From the NCBI RefSeq assembly GCF_022440805.1, contig NZ_JAKNTK010000001.1, forward strand, positions 1,302,001 to 1,366,000: a DNA stretch of 64,000 nucleotides. Reading direction: 5' to 3'. A program made the translations under genes and the position numbers. Of this stretch, positions 54,119 to 62,957 are shown piece by piece (the stretch's first letter is position 1; the number at the start of each line of letters is the position of its first letter). The notes under the pieces are model-generated. The model searched no databases and was not told the origin of the DNA. It saw nothing but the letters and a program-made list of their open reading frames with translations. This stretch comes from Holdemania massiliensis (GTDB lineage: Bacteria > Bacillota_I > Bacilli_A > Erysipelotrichales > Erysipelotrichaceae).

Positions 54119-55354
54119 ATGAATGATAATAAATACAATAAAATATTCTCAGTATTTGTAGTTAGTATTTTAACGATTGTAGGCATTTTAATTTTTGTTT
54201 TGCCAAATGAAGAAATATCTGCTATAGAAAATCGAAAATTATCTATGGTTGCTTCATTAGGAAAGAAAAGTTATATAGAAGGCGAATTTCAAAGTCAACT
54301 TGAAAATGTACTCTCAGATCAATTTTTGGGAAGATATAATTTTGTCAAAATGAAGAAGAAATTAGATTATGAATTTTTGAATCTTGCTTATTTTAATTCT
54401 GATTTAGATTTAGTGTTGCGTCCACTAGGAGAAAGTGGAGTTAGTCAGATCGGAAATTCAAAATACATGATGGATAATTTACTTATATATGATGATATTT
54501 CTAACCAAAGAATTATTGACAAAGCAAATCAAATAAATAGGTTCCAGAAAAGAAATTCAAATGTTGAAGTATATGTATACTTGCCTGTAAATCTACATGA
54601 AACAGGATTATTTGACGAAGCTAATGGCATTGATTCCGCTGGAAAATATTACACAAAAACTTTAGAAGATTTTATAGAAGTTCCGTATAAAAACTTAGTT
54701 GTTCAATCAGAAAATGATATTTATGAATATTTTCAATCTAGTGATCATCACTTAAATAATAAAGGTTTAGATAAAATGTATCATGATATAATGGAATTAA
54801 TTGGAGAAGAAGCAAAAGAACCCATTAGTGAAGATTGTCATGTTGGAATGAATTTTTATGGAACATATTCATCACGGACGGGCTATATTTTGGAACCAGA
54901 TCAATTTTGTAAATATAGCTATGATATTGAACCATATAGTGTAATTTATAACAATGAAATAATTAGTAAGTCTGGTAAGAATGATTTTGAAAAATTTAAT
55001 GTTAATGATATTAAAGAAGAATATCCTTATTTTTATAATTATGCGTATGATAGTTATGAACCTCTAGCGATGTATGATTTTAATCAAGAAAACAAGAAGA
55101 ACGTTCTGTTAGTTGGTGATTCATTAAGCAGAGGATTTATTGAAACTTTTGCATCTTCTTTTAATAAGACATTCCGGCTAGTTCCATATGATTATACGAT
55201 GCAAAATAATGAGTATTTTGACTATGATAAATTTGTTGAAGAAAATGATATTGACATAGTAATTTTTTGTTACGGACTAGTAAATTACTATTATCAAGAC
55301 GAATGGGGAGATCGCTGGTTACAAACAACAATAGAAGAAAGTCCAATTAAGTGA
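54119..55354 (+). CDS. DHHW/AlgJ-like SGNH protein, MBOAT partner
   Basis: 411 residues, GAGGTGAT ribosome site. One N-terminal span (about 10-30), then an extracytoplasmic domain. ENRKLSMVAS and FQSQLENVLSDQFLGR are typical DHHW-family starts. The family name motif appears as SSDHHLNNKG (Asp209-His210-His211, with Leu212 in place of Trp). LLVGDSLSRGF (Asp334-Ser335) is the second half of the active site. It precedes an MBOAT gene by 11 bases, so the pair should O-acylate an extracellular sugar. Different family from the SGNH protein at 25533. Confidence 0.83.
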   Translation: MNDNKYNKIFSVFVVSILTIVGILIFVLPNEEISAIENRKLSMVASLGKKSYIEGEFQSQLENVLSDQFLGRYNFVKMKKKLDYEFLNLAYFNSDLDLVLRPLGESGVSQIGNSKYMMDNLLIYDDISNQRIIDKANQINRFQKRNSNVEVYVYLPVNLHETGLFDEANGIDSAGKYYTKTLEDFIEVPYKNLVVQSENDIYEYFQSSDHHLNNKGLDKMYHDIMELIGEEAKEPISEDCHVGMNFYGTYSSRTGYILEPDQFCKYSYDIEPYSVIYNNEIISKSGKNDFEKFNVNDIKEEYPYFYNYAYDSYEPLAMYDFNQENKKNVLLVGDSLSRGFIETFASSFNKTFRLVPYDYTMQNNEYFDYDKFVEENDIDIVIFCYGLVNYYYQDEWGDRWLQTTIEESPIK

Positions 55355-55365
55355 GGTAATTTCTA

Positions 55366-56757
55366 ATGCTATTCAGTAGTTTAACATTTTTGTTTGTTTA
55401 TTTTCCAATAGTATTAATTTTATATTATTTGGTAAAGAGTAGAACTAAGAAAAATTTAGTATTATTGATCTTCTCTCTACTTTTTTATTCTTGGGGAGAA
55501 CCTAAACTAGTTTGTTTGATGCTGTTTGAAGTTTTTGTGACTTTTATTTTAGTGCTGAAAATGAGCGATACTCACGATCAGAAGAAAAAAAGGAAGTATT
55601 TAATTTTAGAAATCATATTTATTATTACATTCTTATTTTTATTTAAATATTACAATTTTTTTATTGTCAGAATACTGAAATTAAATAGTCTTGCTCTTTC
55701 AATCAGCTTGCCAATCGGAATTAGTTTTTATTCCTTTCAAATCATTTCTTATGCTGTTGATGTTTATAGGGGCCAAGTTGAAGTCCAAAAAAATGTATTT
55801 GATTTAACTCTATATGTGTCTTTTTTCCCTCAATTGATCGCTGGTCCCATTGTTAGATATAGTACTATCGTTAAAGAATTAAAAGAAAGAAAAGAAAATG
55901 TCAATGATTTCGCATACGGCTTGAGACGTTTTATAATAGGATTAAGTAAGAAGGTTATAATTTCTAATCAAATGGCAATTGTTTCGGATAAGGTTTTTTT
56001 ATCAGCAAACATAGTTTCTTTTTCAAGTGGAATGTATTGGTTGGCTGCATTAAGTTTTATGTTTCAAATTTATTTTGATTTTAGCGGATACAGTGATATG
56101 GCAATAGGTTTAGGAAGGATGTTTGGTTTCCACTTTTTAGAAAACTTTAACTATCCGTATACTTCGACATCAATCACCGATTTTTGGAGAAGATGGCATA
56201 TGTCTCTATCATCTTGGTTTAGAGATTATGTTTATATTCCTTTAGGTGGGAATCGCGTAACGAAATTTCGATGGCTCATGAATATTTTGATTGTTTGGTG
56301 TTTAACAGGTTTATGGCATGGAGCCTCTTTTAATTTTGTATTATGGGGGTTGTACTATGGTATTCTTTTAATAGTAGAGAAATTATTTTTAGGAAAAGTC
56401 TTGAAAAAATTACCTGGTTTAAATTGGATCATTGTCATGTTATTTGTATTATTTGGTTGGGTTCTTTTTAATGCTCCAAGTGGGGAAACCGCATTATTCA
56501 TGATTAAGAAAATGTTATCAGGTTTTGAAGGTATAAATCGTTCTACGTTAAATAATCTTAATATTCTATATTTGTGGGAATATTATGTTATTGCTATAAT
56601 AGGATGCTTTCCAATTTGTAAAAAAATTGGCTTAAAAATATTTAATACAAGATATGGAAAATTAATTTGTGATCTTTATTTATTAATTATTCTCTTTCTA
56701 TGTGTGATGTTATTAGTGAATAATTCATATAATCCTTTTATTTACTTTAAATTTTGA
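55366..56757 (+). CDS. MBOAT family O-acyltransferase (AlgI-like)
   Basis: 463 residues, GAGGTAA ribosome site. About 11 spans. FWRRWHMS (His278), LSSWFRDYVYIPLGGNR and TGLWHGASFNFVLWG with invariant His318. Core motifs are nearly identical to the 26987 protein, but the rest is diverged and the N-terminus is the common LFSSLTFLFVYFPIV form. Partner of the DHHW-type protein just upstream. Confidence 0.95.
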   Translation: MLFSSLTFLFVYFPIVLILYYLVKSRTKKNLVLLIFSLLFYSWGEPKLVCLMLFEVFVTFILVLKMSDTHDQKKKRKYLILEIIFIITFLFLFKYYNFFIVRILKLNSLALSISLPIGISFYSFQIISYAVDVYRGQVEVQKNVFDLTLYVSFFPQLIAGPIVRYSTIVKELKERKENVNDFAYGLRRFIIGLSKKVIISNQMAIVSDKVFLSANIVSFSSGMYWLAALSFMFQIYFDFSGYSDMAIGLGRMFGFHFLENFNYPYTSTSITDFWRRWHMSLSSWFRDYVYIPLGGNRVTKFRWLMNILIVWCLTGLWHGASFNFVLWGLYYGILLIVEKLFLGKVLKKLPGLNWIIVMLFVLFGWVLFNAPSGETALFMIKKMLSGFEGINRSTLNNLNILYLWEYYVIAIIGCFPICKKIGLKIFNTRYGKLICDLYLLIILFLCVMLLVNNSYNPFIYFKF

Positions 56758-56790
56758 TTAATAGTTTTCTATAAAATAGGAGGTAAGCTA

Positions 56791-58584
56791 ATGAAATACT
56801 TGGTTGGCGGGTTATATCCTGTGTTGCTGTTTATTATTGCTGCGACTTTATGGAACAATAAAAGCATTAAAAGAACGATACAAGAAAATAAAAAGTCAAT
56901 TTTAGTTTTTTTAATTTTTAATTTCTTAGTCATTAATATTTTGCTGTTTTTTCATTTGCGACAAGAACAATTTATTGCTTATTGGGATTTTGGGGGATTT
57001 TGGCGTAAATCTGTAGAGTTTAACCAGATGATGAATCGCAGTGTTAAAGAGGCTATGGATAATCTTTGGTTTTCTTTGAATTATTCAGAGTATTCGTTTT
57101 TGCCTGAGTGGTTTTTATATTTTCCAACACAATTATTGGGAAATACTTATCCGCGATTTATACTCGCAATGTTTAATAGTTTTATACTTCCAGCTAATCT
57201 TATTTTATATATTTTTAGTTTAATGATTATTGAAAAGAATAAATTGACCGTGAAGAAGGTTTTTTTAGGAATGTTAATTGCAACGTTTGCAGGTAATCTT
57301 TATTCGATGGTTTTTGGTTACATAGGAAGTGCAGGCTTACCTTTTATTACAAGTGTATTATTATTAGTCTATGCGGATGGTTTAGAAAAGTTTAGCTGGA
57401 GAAATAATATATTTATCGGATTATCCATGATCATCTTACTCTTAGTAAGGCGGTGGTTTGCTTATTGGATTGTAGGTTTCTATGTGGCTTATACCTTAGC
57501 TTATTTAATTCGTGAAGGAATTGATCATGCTTTGACCAAAGAAAAAATCAAAGTACAGTTTTTGAATATGCTTGTTTGCGGATTAATTCCTTTAACTATT
57601 CTGTTAACTTTATTTTTCCCACTCTTTAGGACAATTACAACCTATAATTATGCGGAAGCCTATTCTGTAGCCAAAGTTGGAGGTGCAGCCTATATCATTG
57701 GTTGGTTCATTCAATTTTATGGCTGGCTTTTAATTCTTTTGTTGATTCCAGGCGTGGTCTATGGTATAAAGTCGAAAAAACATCGGCTTATTACTATTTT
57801 ATGTATTATTCAGACTTTGGTGGCAATCATTTTATTTAATCGTGTTCAGAGCTTTGGATCCCATCATTATTACATTATTAATGGTCCGGTCATAATCCTC
57901 ATGCTGATAGGATTACAAAAAATTGTTGACAGGTTCTCCGCTAAAACTAGCATGGTGCTCTTAGTGTCTTCTGCATGCCTGCTGACTGTGAATTTTTCAA
58001 AAACAGTTTTGTTTGGGAAGAATCAAAAAGCAGATCAGATTTTAGATAAGCTCAATGTGTTAATATCGGCGCCTTTTCCCGATTTACGAATTCGCAACGA
58101 TTTAGATCAAATTCGTAATATGGCTGATTTTTTAGATAAAACTCCAGGTGAGTATGAATATGTTTATGTGTTGTCTAATTCTGTATTGTTTAATGATGAC
58201 ATGCTAAGAAATGCATTTTTTCCGGAAAAGAATGAAGGGGTAGCTAATTTATTAGTGGCTGATGCTTATGATTATCGAGACGGAATTCCGGAGGATTTCT
58301 TCCAATATTACTATATTGTTGTTGCTGATCCAATTCAGCTTCAATTCGGTGAGGAAAATCAAAAATGTGTTAGTATTTTGGCTGAATTTATGCTGAATTC
58401 TGAGGAGTCTGGTCCATACTATCGCATCGTTAGAGAATACGAATTGGATAATGATGTTCATGTTAATATCTATCAGAGAATAGAACAGGTTCCTAATTCA
58501 GTGCGTAGGGTTGTTAGTGAACGGTATCGTAAATTTTATCCACAGAATCCGGAGCTTTACGAGTTTTCTTTATTACCAGAATAA
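56791..58584 (+). CDS. GT-C-like polytopic membrane protein (unknown)
   Basis: 597 residues, strong AGGAGGTAA site. About 12 spans to residue 400, then a soluble extracytoplasmic part (EYVYVLSNSVLFNDDML, FFQYYYIVVADPIQL). The first loop has FIAYWDFGGFWRKSVEF, with an acidic residue and aromatic cluster after the second span, as in GT-C enzymes. Lies 34 bases after the MBOAT gene. No named family recognised; probable transferase using a lipid-linked sugar. Confidence 0.6.
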   Translation: MKYLVGGLYPVLLFIIAATLWNNKSIKRTIQENKKSILVFLIFNFLVINILLFFHLRQEQFIAYWDFGGFWRKSVEFNQMMNRSVKEAMDNLWFSLNYSEYSFLPEWFLYFPTQLLGNTYPRFILAMFNSFILPANLILYIFSLMIIEKNKLTVKKVFLGMLIATFAGNLYSMVFGYIGSAGLPFITSVLLLVYADGLEKFSWRNNIFIGLSMIILLLVRRWFAYWIVGFYVAYTLAYLIREGIDHALTKEKIKVQFLNMLVCGLIPLTILLTLFFPLFRTITTYNYAEAYSVAKVGGAAYIIGWFIQFYGWLLILLLIPGVVYGIKSKKHRLITILCIIQTLVAIILFNRVQSFGSHHYYIINGPVIILMLIGLQKIVDRFSAKTSMVLLVSSACLLTVNFSKTVLFGKNQKADQILDKLNVLISAPFPDLRIRNDLDQIRNMADFLDKTPGEYEYVYVLSNSVLFNDDMLRNAFFPEKNEGVANLLVADAYDYRDGIPEDFFQYYYIVVADPIQLQFGEENQKCVSILAEFMLNSEESGPYYRIVREYELDNDVHVNIYQRIEQVPNSVRRVVSERYRKFYPQNPELYEFSLLPE

Positions 58585-58609
58585 GATTATTTGTACATAT
58601 TGTTAAGTT

Positions 58610-60256
58610 CTAAATTCTATTTTTTGATTTTAGGTTATACTTGGTTTTTATCAAATATATTATGAAGCAAAGGAAAGTCAAAGAGGAAATTAGAAAACTT
58701 AATCTCTGAATCTTTGTGCTTTTATATATAACTTCAACTTCTTTGCCAGATTGTTCATTGCTAAGAACGAAAGTGACAAAACCATTTTCCGAATCAGGGT
58801 ATGGGTATAATGTTAAATCATTTATTTTTACTTCATAACCTTTGTAATAAGTTAATGGAATGATATAAGTAGTTTCTTCAGTAGTTGAAATTGATGTGAA
58901 AGTCAACTTATTGTACGATTCAGAAAAACCAATTTAACTCTTTGGCAAAGGGTTTGTATTTATTTTTCGCGTGTTGAATCGATAGTTGAATTCTTTATTA
59001 GGTAAGTATTCGGCATGCGCTAATTCACTCGAGTTAAAATTTACACTATCTCCAAATGTTGTTACTAATTTATCTATGTTTAATTGAGAATCTTCGGTAA
59101 CCGATAATATAGGTAATGCTATTTGACAATTTAGCCAATAAATAACGCAAACTAGTTCTAATAATATAAGTATGCCTTTAAAACTTATCTTATAATGATC
59201 AAAAGTGTTTAAAAAAGCAGGGATCAAAAGAATACATGATAATATAAGTAATCGCCAAGGAAATTGAATTACAGCAAAAGCTTGTATTTTCCATAGGGTG
59301 GGAATCATTGCAAGAACAATTGTGATAATACCTAAGAAATAGGTGTGTTTGAAAAAGGAGTTTTTACTAAGGTTCTTGAAATGAAATAATGGTATAAGAA
59401 TTAAAATTAAACTTGGTGTAAATATGTATGTTTTGTTGGCTATACCCAGGATATCTGAAAAATTCAAAACTAAGGTATTTAGAGGGGTATTATTTGTTAT
59501 CGTTAGCAAATTAATTTGTTCTAACATTGGAAATAGAAAAAATGCAGATAATCCAATAGAAATGCTTATTGCTATAAAGGTATAGATGAAAATGGATTTA
59601 TCATTAATAATTTTTCTTAAGTTTATGATTAAAAATACTAAGAACATAAAACAACTTAATAAGAAAGTTATATTATGAGATAAGAGTAAGCCTGTGTATC
59701 CAATTGTTAAGAGCCACCACTTTGTTTTATTAGCATAGAATAGATTATAAATCCCATACAAAGCTAAGGGTAGAAATATAAATGCAAAAATTTCTCCTAA
59801 AGCCCCTCTTGTATAGCAATCAGTTATTCTATAACCTGAAAAAATATAAAAAAACATTCCGACTGAAATAGAAAATATATTTCCTGTGAATTCGGATAGA
59901 AAAAAAGAAATTGAAAGACAAGTAAGAAATGTACACAATAACATTAAAATTTTGTAAGACTGAATAATTGTTAACCGAAAACAGTTCAATATTGCAGTTG
60001 GGTATAAGAGGATATTTGAATAAAAAATAGGTGACGCATAGCCATAATTAAAATTTTGTGTTTGAAATAAATAAGGATAAAAATCTCCATTGTTAATTGA
60101 GTTAGCAAGAGCTCGAATCCGATTCAAATGAAAGACTAAATCATCACTTCTTATTATTGAAGTAGAACTAAATAATAATCCACAAAATAAAAAAGATATA
60201 AGTACGGAAATAATTAAAATTTTCTTTTTCTTGGAAATCTGTAAGATGATGTTCAT
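58610..60256 (-). pseudogene. PTPS_related (PF10131) protein, copy 3, with an in-frame stop
   Basis: The ATG at 60254-60256 (AAAGGAG upstream) opens a 440-codon frame with all family blocks: DLVFHLNRIRALA, NFNYGYASPIFYSN, RITDCYTRGALGEIFAF. A TAA at 58934-58936 then interrupts it. The same frame continues without a break as FSESYNKLTFTSIS and IIPLTYYKGYEVKINDL, the C-terminal beta domain that aligns with ITYYKGYTAFALD of the 32502 protein, plus a last span, ending at 58610. A single base change explains it. Either the gene is freshly dead or a protein lacking the last ~107 residues is made. Divergent from the YfhO gene at 60344. Confidence 0.85.
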
Positions 60257-60284
60257 AATTTAACTCCTTTTGATTGTTATGAAA

Positions 60285-60314
60285 TTGGAATTCTTGAAGA
60301 TTCTGGTTTATAAT
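60285..60314 (+). promoter_or_regulatory. sigma-A promoter of YfhO copy 3
   Basis: TTGGAA (60285-60290), 18-base spacer, TATAAT (60309-60314), 29 bases before the ATG at 60344. Good match to consensus. Confidence 0.7.
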
Positions 60315-60343
60315 AGTCCATGATAGAAATGGTGGAGGAAGCT

Positions 60344-62920
60344 ATGCAGATGAAATTTAAAAAATTGCTCTTACCTGTCATGGTTATTATAATAGTTTTT
60401 CTTATATTTCTAAATGTTTTTTTTAATAACCGAGGTATTTATATATTGCCGGGCGATTCTGTAGAACAAATGTATCAGTTTTACCTTGGTGGATGGGAAA
60501 GATTTCATTCAGGTACATTGTCGCAATTTGAATGGTCATTAGGGGTTGGCGGTAATGTAATGGCATATGTTTATTATTTTTTAACAAGTCCATTTTTTTA
60601 TGTTACTTTATTATTTCCAAGAGAACTGATCAAATATTTGTTTTTGAATTTAAATATGCTTAAGATAATCTTGCTATTTTTAACAACTTATTATTGGACT
60701 GGCAAAATTACGAAAAATATTAGATCTCGATTAATCGCGAGCTTCTCAATAGCTTTTTCAGGATGGATGTTTTTTTACTTCGCGTATAATATGTTTTTAG
60801 ATGCTTTTCTATTTTATCCTTTAATTCTGGGATTTGTTGAAGTATATTTAAAGAAAAGCAAAATAACACCTTTAGTTCTAGGGATAGGAGCATTAGGAAT
60901 TATCAATTACTATTTTTTATATATGTTTGTTCCTTTTTTATGCTTGTATGCTTTAATTCGATATATTGCAATCAACAGAAATAATTTACTATGGAAGAGC
61001 ATGATTATAGAAGCGCTTAAATTTCTTGGTTATGTTTTGTTAGGTATAGGAATAAGCGCAGTTATATTAGTTCCTTGTGCATATTTAATCATGAATAGCA
61101 GCAGATTTACAGGAAGTAATATTAAAATGTTTGATACAATAGGAATTCATGAATTGATTTATTTTATAAGCACAATCTTCATCCCTGTTTTTGATCGATT
61201 TAACGCTAGCTATTATATACCAGAATTTACTCATGATTTTATTGGATGGGGGGGAGGCTGCAGCCTTTTTGCATTAATCATTACGCCATTGCTTTTACCA
61301 ATGCTTTTTTGTGTAAAGGATAAATTGAAGCGAAACAGCTACTTTGTTTGTTATTTACTTCTAGGTTTTGTATTAATTTTTCAATATTTATGGTATTTAT
61401 TACAGCGATCCGTCGATACAAGATGGACTTATATGTTTTTATTTTTAGGTGCTTTGTCAATGATTGAAATTAATGATGAACTGGAAGCAGGGTTAATTGA
61501 AAAGCGGAAGCTATTGTATTCAGGATTATTCTCTATTCTGTGTATTCTGGGCTTTGTGATAAATATGTACCTTCATCACTATTGGCCGAGAAAGCAAATG
61601 ATAGAAGTTGGATTCGTTTCTTTGTTAGAAATTATTTTTCTTGTGCTTTATCTGTTTTATTTTCATTCGAAAAATCGTAAATCATGTGTGTTGATCCTGA
61701 TCTTGGCTTTGGAAGCTCTTGCTTCGGGAAGAATATTTGTTGCTTACAATTATGCAATTGATCATAGTTATTTTGAACAGCCTGAGCAAACTACTGATGC
61801 AATCGATTATATTCACTCCATTGATAAAGGGTATTATCGCGTTTTGTATGCTTCAGAATCATATCAAATTCCAGGAGCTCCTGGAGCCTTTGTAATAACA
61901 ACACCGAATGAGCCTTTCTCTAAAAATTATCCAGGTTTTTCATTTTATAATACAGTTTATAATGTGGAGACAGATGATTTCTATGATCGCTCAAGATCGA
62001 ATTGGTTTGTATCAGAGGCGATGGGAAGGAATAAAGTTTACAATTTAATGTCAGCGAAGTATTGGATAACATATGATTTTGAGACACAGATTCCTGATCA
62101 CTACCAGTATTTATACCATGATGAAGCTGGCTTTACGATTTATAAAAATCCCTATTTTATTGAACTAGGAAAGACTTACGAAAATACAATTAATAAAGAT
62201 TATTATAAAACACTGCCAGTGTTTATACAAGATCAAATAATGCAAGATTATCTAGTGACTGAACAAAGTAATAATATAGAGTATGTACTTAATGATAACT
62301 TTAGCCATATTGGTCAATTACCTGATGAAGATCACAGAGAATTAAAATTAGATGCGCCGCTGTCAAATGGAAATTTATATATTGTAAATTATGGAGTTTC
62401 TGAAATTACATTATCTTTATATAATGATAATGAATTAATAAAATCCCAAGCTTATAGTCAATACAATTATGTAGATATTTATATAGAAGAGTCTCAGGAA
62501 ATAGACAGAATAGTTGTTGAAGGGGTAAACAACTCTGGTGTAGTAGCCTTTATGGATGTTTATTTTGAGCCTGATGAGGGAAGTTACGATCAATGGTATC
62601 ACCAAATACAAAAAGAAAAATTTGAAAATGTCACATTTAACAGCGATTATATATCTGCAGACATTAGTCTTTCCGATGGGCGATATTTATTCACATCTAT
62701 TCCGTATGATAAAGGCTGGAAAGTTTTTGTTAATGGCAAGGAGGTTTCTTACGAAAAAGTGAATTTGGGATTTATAGGTTTCGAATTAACTCGTGGTGAC
62801 TATCATATAGAATTTAAATATGAGATACCTTATCTAAAAGTGGGATTTGGGATTTCGTTAGGAGCATTGGTAATTTTAATTCTGATATCAGTGAAAAAGA
62901 ATATGTTTAGAAAATCTTAA
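60344..62920 (+). CDS. YfhO family membrane glycosyltransferase, copy 3
   Basis: 858 residues from the ATG at 60344, chosen because GGAGGA lies just upstream and the promoter starts near 60321, which rules out the ATG at 60320. About 13 spans and a large C-terminal extracytoplasmic part. ILPGDSVEQMYQFYLGGW and FEWSLGVGGNVMAYVYY in loop 1, RSVDTRWTYMF mid-protein, PYDKGWKVFVNGKEVSY then GFIGFELTRGDYHIEF at the end. Most diverged of the three copies and closest to the classic YfhO length. A G7 tract lies at 61248-61254. No GT2 or flippase lies beside it. Confidence 0.88.
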   Translation: MQMKFKKLLLPVMVIIIVFLIFLNVFFNNRGIYILPGDSVEQMYQFYLGGWERFHSGTLSQFEWSLGVGGNVMAYVYYFLTSPFFYVTLLFPRELIKYLFLNLNMLKIILLFLTTYYWTGKITKNIRSRLIASFSIAFSGWMFFYFAYNMFLDAFLFYPLILGFVEVYLKKSKITPLVLGIGALGIINYYFLYMFVPFLCLYALIRYIAINRNNLLWKSMIIEALKFLGYVLLGIGISAVILVPCAYLIMNSSRFTGSNIKMFDTIGIHELIYFISTIFIPVFDRFNASYYIPEFTHDFIGWGGGCSLFALIITPLLLPMLFCVKDKLKRNSYFVCYLLLGFVLIFQYLWYLLQRSVDTRWTYMFLFLGALSMIEINDELEAGLIEKRKLLYSGLFSILCILGFVINMYLHHYWPRKQMIEVGFVSLLEIIFLVLYLFYFHSKNRKSCVLILILALEALASGRIFVAYNYAIDHSYFEQPEQTTDAIDYIHSIDKGYYRVLYASESYQIPGAPGAFVITTPNEPFSKNYPGFSFYNTVYNVETDDFYDRSRSNWFVSEAMGRNKVYNLMSAKYWITYDFETQIPDHYQYLYHDEAGFTIYKNPYFIELGKTYENTINKDYYKTLPVFIQDQIMQDYLVTEQSNNIEYVLNDNFSHIGQLPDEDHRELKLDAPLSNGNLYIVNYGVSEITLSLYNDNELIKSQAYSQYNYVDIYIEESQEIDRIVVEGVNNSGVVAFMDVYFEPDEGSYDQWYHQIQKEKFENVTFNSDYISADISLSDGRYLFTSIPYDKGWKVFVNGKEVSYEKVNLGFIGFELTRGDYHIEFKYEIPYLKVGFGISLGALVILILISVKKNMFRKS

Positions 62921-62921
62921 T

Positions 62922-62950
62922 TTGACTTAGGACCATAGACTTCCTATAAT
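62922..62950 (+). promoter_or_regulatory. strong sigma-A promoter giving an almost leaderless transcript
   Basis: TTGACT (62922-62927), 17-base spacer, TATAAT (62945-62950). Transcription should start near 62957, at or next to the ATG at 62958, and no Shine-Dalgarno lies between. Five of six and six of six consensus matches with ideal spacing. Confidence 0.8.
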
Positions 62951-62957
62951 GGCAGTC

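Noticed and set aside
58610..58906. A separate small minus-strand gene of 98 codons
   Set aside because: It is in the same frame as the upstream PF10131 gene and supplies that family's C-terminal domain; the two are one gene broken by a TAA.
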